From assembly GCA_946481475.1 (NCBI GenBank), contig CAMLOB010000087.1, positions 1-10,754 of the forward strand: a DNA stretch of 10,754 nt. The letters are read 5' to 3'. This DNA is from an uncultured Chlorobiota bacterium (lineage in GTDB: Bacteria > Bacteroidota > Kapaibacteriia > OLB7). The notes beneath the pieces were generated by a model that was given only the letters and a program-made list of their open reading frames with translations, made no database searches and was not told the DNA's origin. Below are positions 8,001 to 10,754 of this stretch, in pieces. The position numbers and the translations under genes are program-made. Position 1 is the stretch's first letter. The number at the start of each line of letters is the position of its first letter.

Positions 8001-8224
8001 GTCAGTTGCCGGTCAAGTTCGGGAATGCCGAAGTATATGGATCCCCGACTGTTCGGCACGCCGCTCTTCAGTTTGATAATCAACGTTCCGGCCAGAAAAG
8101 AGGGAGGGGTCTTTCCCTTCAATCCGTCTTCCGGAAGGTTGCGTGCGGTCAGCGGAGCCGTCAATGAGAGCAACAGCAGCAGAGCAGGGAGGAAGAGTAT
8201 CGGATAGCAGAGTCTGAATTTCAT
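5072..8224 (-). CDS. Secreted subtilisin-family (S8) protease with Asp-box propeller and T9SS sorting tail
   Basis: This 1050-aa multidomain protein begins with a signal peptide (residues 1 to about 27: Lys/Arg, long Leu run, Ala-Pro-Leu-Thr-Ala). A propeptide-like region follows to about 150. The S8 peptidase domain (about 150-490, PF00082) has Asp184 in CDAGVDW, His270 in YHGTWVAG, oxyanion Asn366 in GASGNEG and Ser433 in SGTSFSSP, so it looks active. An acidic insertion (NGVDDDRNGFVDDWHGWDF, 217-235) looks like a calcium site. A beta-rich linker (about 500-610) leads to five BNR/Asp-box motifs (712-719, 758-765, 805-812, 851-858, 893-900; pattern S/T-x-D/N-x-G-x-x-W), suggesting a sialidase/Ycf48-like propeller. 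The last ~70 residues form a T9SS type A sorting domain. The start at 8224 is chosen because it opens the signal peptide; an upstream in-frame extension to 8332 would bury it. No Shine-Dalgarno site is seen. The enzyme is probably exported and surface-anchored or released; its substrate is unknown. Confidence 0.92.
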   Translation of the reverse strand: MKFRLCYPILFLPALLLLLSLTAPLTARNLPEDGLKGKTPPSFLAGTLIIKLKSGVPNSRGSIYFGIPELDRQLTRIGFTGRRPLFPLAPYRGNGLYKDIADTDQGFDRLYILSIAEDADIYRAIDALMKTEILEYAEPYFTFDVLYRPNDPRFAEQYALNLINIEEAWEVTRGDSTMAIAVCDAGVDWGHEDLAGNIWTNQGETGTDNGGNDKRTNGVDDDRNGFVDDWHGWDFVGNPLTVNALQGGQWNSDNDPAPRRVNVSGYRGYHGTWVAGCASPHTDNGKGIAGPGFHTKILPVKCSADSLATGSVIAGYEGIRYAADLGAKVINCSFGGSINPDFVQSLQTIIDYAHAKGSLVVGASGNEGTFNDRTPVFPAHLDHVLSVGATNSSDQPVGFSGYGVTVDIWAPGVGTLTSDLGNSYVSGNVSGTSFSSPIVAGVAALVFAEHPDWDPDQVAMQIRVTGDRLNGGGPLRHRRLNAERALKINSDLASGDSENLPGVGLTAWDLDGETGDTLHGPDDRVTAQLTLKNYLAPTKALNVEAYPNGELTADPVEVGVIGTMETQTLSIEVRLDPNSNVIYSEGELQLVLKLSDGAYEDYVTLFVPVDLPGWKQQLDPLTLNPGVQYAGASIATVTPRTAWAVSNVILSQSLQIPVYSRNVSGNQWSGLQQITISGSPLQTPVYTIAALDAQRAWMAGTPSSGTASIYNTTNGGGSWNSFNISAITSFVNAIHFWNDDEGILIGDPLNGKWGIAVTEDGGQNWTPAPQAPAAMNSSEYGWNDAFEVQGSHIWFGTNQSRVWRSSDRGETWTPHATPGVNSLGIAFTDTLHGMVLFRNAQGTGTAGLATSTDGGLSWTAASLPFSGAEPQSVTALSGTSRFFLATQRGVFETDDLGKNWKQMAMPIMEFEGVVIEGAIDTETGEIGAYGTNAFSQLMAYREFPAADTSDTTSGTITGHRSTAINLVQIRSASLTERGEGRIHYELSRRATPRIALYNTHGVRIMELATQAEERGEHQRNFRVGRSPSGLYLLTIETEGERVVERIVILR

Positions 8225-8269
8225 TACGACGTGGATTGTATTGTACTCTTGAGTTCGGGACGGAAGGAC

Positions 8270-8329
8270 GGGCATGATAGTGACCGGTGATGAGACCGAT
8301 CTCTTACGGACGGAAAACGTATCATGCCC
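8270..8329. promoter_or_regulatory. Dyad in the protease upstream region (operator candidate)
   Basis: GGGCATGATA (8270-8279) and TATCATGCCC (8320-8329) are a perfect 10-bp inverted repeat with 50-bp periodicity. The 8-mer GGACGGAA also occurs twice as a direct repeat, at 8258-8265 and 8308-8315, again exactly 50 bp apart. The distal arm lies within the spacer of the promoter candidate at 8314-8342. This arrangement is seen directly; an operator role is inferred. Confidence 0.4.
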
Positions 8330-8342
8330 CAATTACGACAAA
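8314..8342 (-). promoter_or_regulatory. Bacteroidota-type promoter candidate for the protease gene
   Basis: Read on the minus strand, TTTG (8342-8339) is followed after 17 nt by TACGTTTT (8321-8314). This is close to the Bacteroidota TTTG/TAnnTTTG sigma-ABfr type promoter, though the usual spacer is nearer 19. Transcription would begin roughly 80-90 nt before the protease ATG. The match is imperfect, so this is only a candidate. Confidence 0.3.
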
Positions 8343-8365
8343 CGCCGGGAACATGTCCCGGCGTT
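8341..8365 (-). terminator. Terminator-like hairpin after the HTH gene
   Basis: AACGCCGGGA (8341-8350) and TCCCGGCGTT (8356-8365) form a perfect 10-bp stem with a 5-nt loop, 48 bp downstream of the stop of the minus-strand HTH gene. Only a weak T-tract (GTTTGT) follows on the minus strand. A second small hairpin, AACATC/GATGTT at 8377-8382/8386-8391, lies between it and the stop. Confidence 0.6.
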
Positions 8366-8412
8366 CAATCTACGCAAACATCAGTGATGTTCTATCGTGT
8401 GGAAAGCGGAGG

Positions 8413-8832
8413 TTACTTCGCTCCCAACTCTTCCAGTTGCTGACGCAGAAGAGCATTCTCCACGGTCAGGCGACCGATCATTCGCTCCAGATCGGCAATG
8501 CTGGCGCTGCCGGCAGCCGAAGCCGAGCGGGAGGAGGATACCGGTCGCGAGGCCCGAGCCTTCGATCCGTTGCCGGCCGGAGTCGAAGCCGGCGCGGCGG
8601 CCGCCTGTGTCGGCGCAGCCTTTGCCTTCCGTCCCGTCCGTGCTCCCCCTTTGGTCGACGACTTCCTTGTACTCCCCTTCCCGTACTTTGCCTTCCATTG
8701 GCTCAGTTGTGCCGGCTGCATCTCGTACTTCTTGGCAACGTCAACTAACTTGTTTCCCGCCTCAATTTCGGCAAGGATATTCTGCTTCTCTTCCAGCGTG
8801 AACGTGCGGCGCTTTCTTTTAGCCTTCGCCAT
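8413..8832 (-). CDS. Stand-alone IS3/IS911 OrfA-like HTH protein with leucine zipper
   Basis: This 139-aa basic protein begins with a helix-turn-helix of the HTH_Tnp_1 type (PF01527, residues 9-50: RTFTLEEKQNIL, then DVAKKYEMQPAQLSQWKAKY). A low-complexity linker rich in Ala, Ser, Lys and Pro follows (51-111). The C-terminus is a short coiled coil with Leu115, Leu122, Leu129 and Leu136 at one heptad position and Ile112, Ile119, Asn126 and Leu133 at the other. This layout matches the DNA-binding OrfA subunit of IS3-family transposases, but no OrfB (DDE integrase), no slippery frameshift site and no terminal inverted repeats are present nearby. It is therefore either a relic or a domesticated DNA-binding protein. 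A GGAGG site 4 nt before the ATG supports active translation. The gene is divergent from the Nudix gene across 164 bp. Its regulatory targets are unknown. Confidence 0.85.
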   Translation of the reverse strand: MAKAKRKRRTFTLEEKQNILAEIEAGNKLVDVAKKYEMQPAQLSQWKAKYGKGSTRKSSTKGGARTGRKAKAAPTQAAAAPASTPAGNGSKARASRPVSSSRSASAAGSASIADLERMIGRLTVENALLRQQLEELGAK

Positions 8833-8996
8833 TCTTCCTCCGTTTCGTTAGATTGTAGAAATGTATTCCGAGGGAGACTGTGTGTACGTAAGCGGGAATG
8901 AAATGCAGGTGGACAGAGTAATCCGAATGTGTAAGATGCATGGATAGATGGACGTAGTAAATTTAACGAGGCAATTATAACAAATATCTGTGAAGT
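8833..8996. promoter_or_regulatory. Divergent promoter region, HTH gene and Nudix gene
   Basis: This 164-bp spacer separates two outward-facing genes and must hold both promoters. A TACAAT box on the minus strand (8857-8852) and a TATAAC box on the plus strand (8976-8981) are candidate -10 elements. Neither has a convincing -35 partner. The middle is AT-richer than the flanking genes. Confidence 0.45.
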
Positions 8997-9422
8997 GTGA
9001 AACGTAAAGTTGCAGCCGGAGGAATTGTTATCCGTTCCATTGACAACCGGAAACAGGCCATCCTTGTGCAACACAACCGGCACAAGGGCTGGGGCTTTCC
9101 GAAAGGACACATCGATAAAGGGGAATCTCCTGAGGAAGCGGCTCTGAGGGAAGTAGAGGAAGAGACGGGAGTTCTGGGAACGATAGTAGCAAATTTACCA
9201 ACCACGCGCTATCGGTTTACTAATACGAAGGGAACGGAGATAGACAAAACCGTCTACTGGTTCCTGATGCGTTATCAGGGGATAGGTCATCAAACGCACT
9301 CCCATGAAGTGGCCGATGTCCGATGGGTTTCACTGTCGGAGATCTCCGGCGTTCTGGCCTTCGACAATGACCGGATGCTATTCGGCGAGGCGCAGGAAAT
9401 TATTTCGGAGCATTTCCGATAG
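8997..9422 (+). CDS. Nudix hydrolase, Ap4A-hydrolase-like
   Basis: This 141-aa single-domain Nudix protein (PF00293) has a complete Nudix box at residues 37-59. It fits G-x5-E-x7-R-E-U-x-E-E-x-G-U with Gly37, Glu43, Arg51, Glu52, Glu55, Glu56 and Gly58, so the Mg-binding glutamates are intact. The preceding 'GWGFPKGHIDKGES' is typical of the diadenosine/diphosphoinositol polyphosphate branch, such as Thermus Ndx1, so cleavage of Ap4A-type dinucleotides is a reasonable inference. Other NDP-X substrates cannot be excluded. The start is a GTG. An in-frame TGA only two codons upstream (8991-8993) excludes any longer form, and a later start would remove the first beta-strand (AAGGIVIR). No Shine-Dalgarno site is seen, so translation may be weak or leaderless-like. 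The gene is monocistronic by spacing, cytoplasmic and divergent from the HTH gene. Confidence 0.92.
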   Translation: MKRKVAAGGIVIRSIDNRKQAILVQHNRHKGWGFPKGHIDKGESPEEAALREVEEETGVLGTIVANLPTTRYRFTNTKGTEIDKTVYWFLMRYQGIGHQTHSHEVADVRWVSLSEISGVLAFDNDRMLFGEAQEIISEHFR

Positions 9423-9425
9423 CTG

Positions 9426-9441
9426 GGCGGGAAGTCCCGCC
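9426..9441 (+). terminator. Short GC hairpin after the Nudix gene
   Basis: GGCGGG (9426-9431) pairs with CCCGCC (9436-9441) around the loop AAGT, 3 nt after the Nudix stop. No T-run follows, so it is at best a weak terminator or an RNA 3'-end stabiliser. The rest of the 168-bp gap to the next gene shows no further gene. Confidence 0.35.
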
Positions 9442-9583
9442 GGATGTTGCAACCTCTCCTCCACTTCGTCGTTACCAGTCCTCCATTCCATAAAAGAGCT
9501 TGTGCGATTCCATCGGATTCGGCACCTTGTGCAAAGTGGCGGAATATGATTGACGGGATCGAACACAACCATGAGAAATCAAC

Positions 9584-9588
9584 AGGAG
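9584..9588 (+). promoter_or_regulatory. Ribosome binding site of the T9SS-cargo gene
   Basis: AGGAG lies 2, 5 and 8 nt before three consecutive ATG codons at 9591, 9594 and 9597. The 8-nt spacing favours 9597, with 9594 possible. This excludes the in-frame ATG at 9444, which would place 51 non-signal residues before the signal peptide. Confidence 0.65.
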
Positions 9589-9596
9589 AGATGATG

Positions 9597-10622
9597 ATGA
9601 CACAACGAATAGCTTCCCTTTTTCTTCCCGCCTTTCTCGGCCTGGTGGCGTGGTCCACTCTGTCGGCCCAGAGCGAGTGGCTTCCGGAAGAGGCTACGCC
9701 GATACAGCGACAGTTTGTCGATGAAGCCGGAACCCGACTGACCGAATACTGGAATCCGCGACTCAACGAATACAAGCAGACGATCGACCGGATGCTTGCT
9801 CCGAATGATCTGGAGAAGCTGAACCGGATGCGCGTTCGCTGGAGCATCCTGATGAATAAACTTGCGCAGCAGATGCGGCAGGTAAAGGAGCTTGAGGAAG
9901 GAGAGGAGACTGAGTTCGATTTCGAGGTAGGCGAAGGGGAGGAGTTTGTGGAAATCATGGCTATCTGGACCGGCACGATGGATCTGGCCGGAGGATATCG
10001 TTCGGGACTGGACAATCTTGGGGATAACGTGATCGAGGATGTGGGAGGATTCACTTCCGGCATGGCCGATTTCGTCGAGGAGTTTGCCCGGGCCAATCAG
10101 GGAGAACTTCAGGGGGATGAGAAGGGACAGGAGTTGCTGGCGAATCGGAACGAGATCGTCGAGAAACTTCGCAAGGTCAAAAACAAGGTCAGCAGGGAGA
10201 ACAAGGGGTTTGCCCAGATCTACAGTCTGGCGGTCGAGCCGCTGATTATGCTCTATAACGGAGGGGACCTCGGTGACGTCCTTCCCTTTATCTCGAATCA
10301 GACTTCGGGTGCCGATCTTGACGTTGTTGCCGGGCTCCTTCCGCAAGGAGCCGTACTTCAGCAGAACTATCCGAACCCCGCCTCGACAACTACCACTGTC
10401 CGGTTCGCGCTTGCCGAGGCGGCCAATGAAGCGACCCTTCGCCTCTATTCGGCCGACGGTGCGCTGGTGGAGACTGTGAAGCTGGGAGCGTTGAAAGCCG
10501 GGGATCACACACAGGAGATCAACGTCTCGAAATATGCACCCGGCTCCTATCTCTACCACCTGACCCTTGTCGGCGATGGTGGCGAAACCGTGTACTCGAA
10601 AGTCATGCAGGTGGTGCGGTAA
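9597..10622 (+). CDS. Secreted helical protein with T9SS C-terminal sorting domain
   Basis: This 341-aa protein has an N-terminal signal peptide (residues 1 to about 25; hydrophobic LFLPAFLGLVAW, then LSAQ). The middle (about 30-225) appears mostly helical and charged. It has an acidic patch at 100-117 (EEGEETEFDFEVGEGEEF) and a basic/coiled stretch at 185-203. The segment 'MLAPNDLEKLNRMRVRW' (66-82) loosely recalls LTxxQ-type periplasmic proteins such as Spy/CpxP, but the match is too weak for a call. The end (about 247-341) is a T9SS type A sorting domain (TIGR04183 type) with LQQNYPNPAS, the 'LRLYSADGALV' strand and the terminal 'YSKVMQVVR'. It is therefore expected to cross the outer membrane through type IX secretion. 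The mature function is not recognisable. A strong terminator follows, so the gene ends its transcript. Three ATGs make the exact start uncertain by two residues. Confidence 0.85.
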   Translation: MTQRIASLFLPAFLGLVAWSTLSAQSEWLPEEATPIQRQFVDEAGTRLTEYWNPRLNEYKQTIDRMLAPNDLEKLNRMRVRWSILMNKLAQQMRQVKELEEGEETEFDFEVGEGEEFVEIMAIWTGTMDLAGGYRSGLDNLGDNVIEDVGGFTSGMADFVEEFARANQGELQGDEKGQELLANRNEIVEKLRKVKNKVSRENKGFAQIYSLAVEPLIMLYNGGDLGDVLPFISNQTSGADLDVVAGLLPQGAVLQQNYPNPASTTTTVRFALAEAANEATLRLYSADGALVETVKLGALKAGDHTQEINVSKYAPGSYLYHLTLVGDGGETVYSKVMQVVR

Positions 10623-10652
10623 CCTCTGCGGACGAGTTGCCGATTCTTTCCG

Positions 10653-10690
10653 ACCCCGGTTCCGTGCAGAACGGAACCGGGGTTTTGTTT
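10653..10690 (+). terminator. Intrinsic terminator of the T9SS-cargo gene
   Basis: ACCCCGGTTCCGT (10653-10665) and ACGGAACCGGGGT (10671-10683) form a perfect 13-bp stem with a 5-nt loop, followed directly by TTTTGTTT. It starts 30 bp after the stop and is a classic rho-independent terminator. Confidence 0.9.
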
Positions 10691-10695
10691 ATCGG

Positions 10696-10754
10696 TTATT
10701 TCTTGTCCGTATCTTCTTCAGGAGGAAGAGGAATGTGCAGGGTAGGGATATTGA
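10696..10754 (-). CDS. Possible C-terminal end of a convergent gene (partial)
   Basis: On the minus strand an open frame enters from the window edge and ends at a TAA (10698-10696). It encodes the tail NIPTLHIPLPPEEDTDKK, a hydrophilic charged end typical of a genuine C-terminus. Convergent placement after a terminator fits. The alternative is a plus-strand gene starting at the ATG at 10733, where a GGAGG/GAGGAAGAGG run could be a ribosome site. Too little sequence is present to decide or to name a function. Confidence 0.4.
   Translation of the reverse strand, partial: NIPTLHIPLPPEEDTDKK

Noticed and set aside
6209..8167. A 652-codon open frame on the plus strand, antisense to the protease gene.
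   Set aside because: Its codons line up exactly with those of the protease on the other strand, so stops would need Leu TTA/CTA or Ser TCA codons, which are rare here. The product shows no domain, and the protease reading is unambiguous.
8224..8832. A complete insertion sequence around the HTH gene.
   Set aside because: No DDE integrase frame, no flanking terminal inverted repeats and no target-site duplication are seen; the nearby 10-bp stem at 8341-8365 looks like a terminator.
9444..9596. A longer start for the T9SS-cargo gene at ATG 9444.
   Set aside because: It would place 51 non-signal residues before a clear signal peptide and ignore the AGGAG site at 9584.

Overview
The window looks like a piece of a moderately GC-rich genome from the Bacteroidota/Chlorobiota-Ignavibacteriota (FCB) superphylum. 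The main reason is two secreted proteins that end in type IX secretion system (T9SS) C-terminal sorting domains. One has the typical opening 'LQQNYPNP' and the other ends in a 'GLYLLTI...RIVILR' beta-sandwich tail. Several genes lack a clear Shine-Dalgarno site, and one promoter candidate resembles the Bacteroidota TTTG/TAnnTTTG type; both fit this placement. The genus cannot be told from sequence reading alone. No tRNA, rRNA, CRISPR array or complete insertion sequence is visible.

Layout. 1-640: a cytoplasmic YceI-family lipid-binding protein. 638-993: a non-coding stretch with a long imperfect hairpin (775-842) and several smaller hairpins running up to the next gene. 994-4596: a tight same-strand cluster of two tandemly duplicated MFS transporters (both 422 aa, constant 1308-bp offset) and a long-form YdjM/YfhP-type membrane metal-dependent hydrolase. 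4689-4988: a 99-aa stand-alone UBP-type zinc finger protein. 4998-5046: a perfect 21-bp hairpin between convergent genes. 5072-8224 (minus): a secreted subtilisin-family protease with a five-Asp-box propeller-like region and a T9SS tail. Its upstream region (8225-8340) holds a 10-bp inverted repeat that overlaps a promoter candidate. 8341-8365: a terminator-like hairpin for the next minus-strand gene. 8413-8832 (minus): a stand-alone IS3/IS911 OrfA-like HTH protein with a C-terminal leucine zipper and no OrfB. 8997-9422 (plus): a Nudix hydrolase of the Ap4A-hydrolase-like type, divergent from the HTH gene. 9597-10622 (plus): a helical secreted protein with a T9SS sorting domain, followed by a clear intrinsic terminator. 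The last ~60 bases probably hold the C-terminal end of a convergent minus-strand gene.

How the genes may work together. The three-gene MFS-MFS-hydrolase run is the only strong operon candidate. The two T9SS cargo proteins are probably exported by machinery encoded elsewhere. The rest looks like single-gene units. I see no clearly new multi-gene defence or biosynthetic system. The items most worth following are the HTH-zipper protein, the promoter dyad of the protease, the structured leader of the transporter cluster, and the divergence within the transporter pair.
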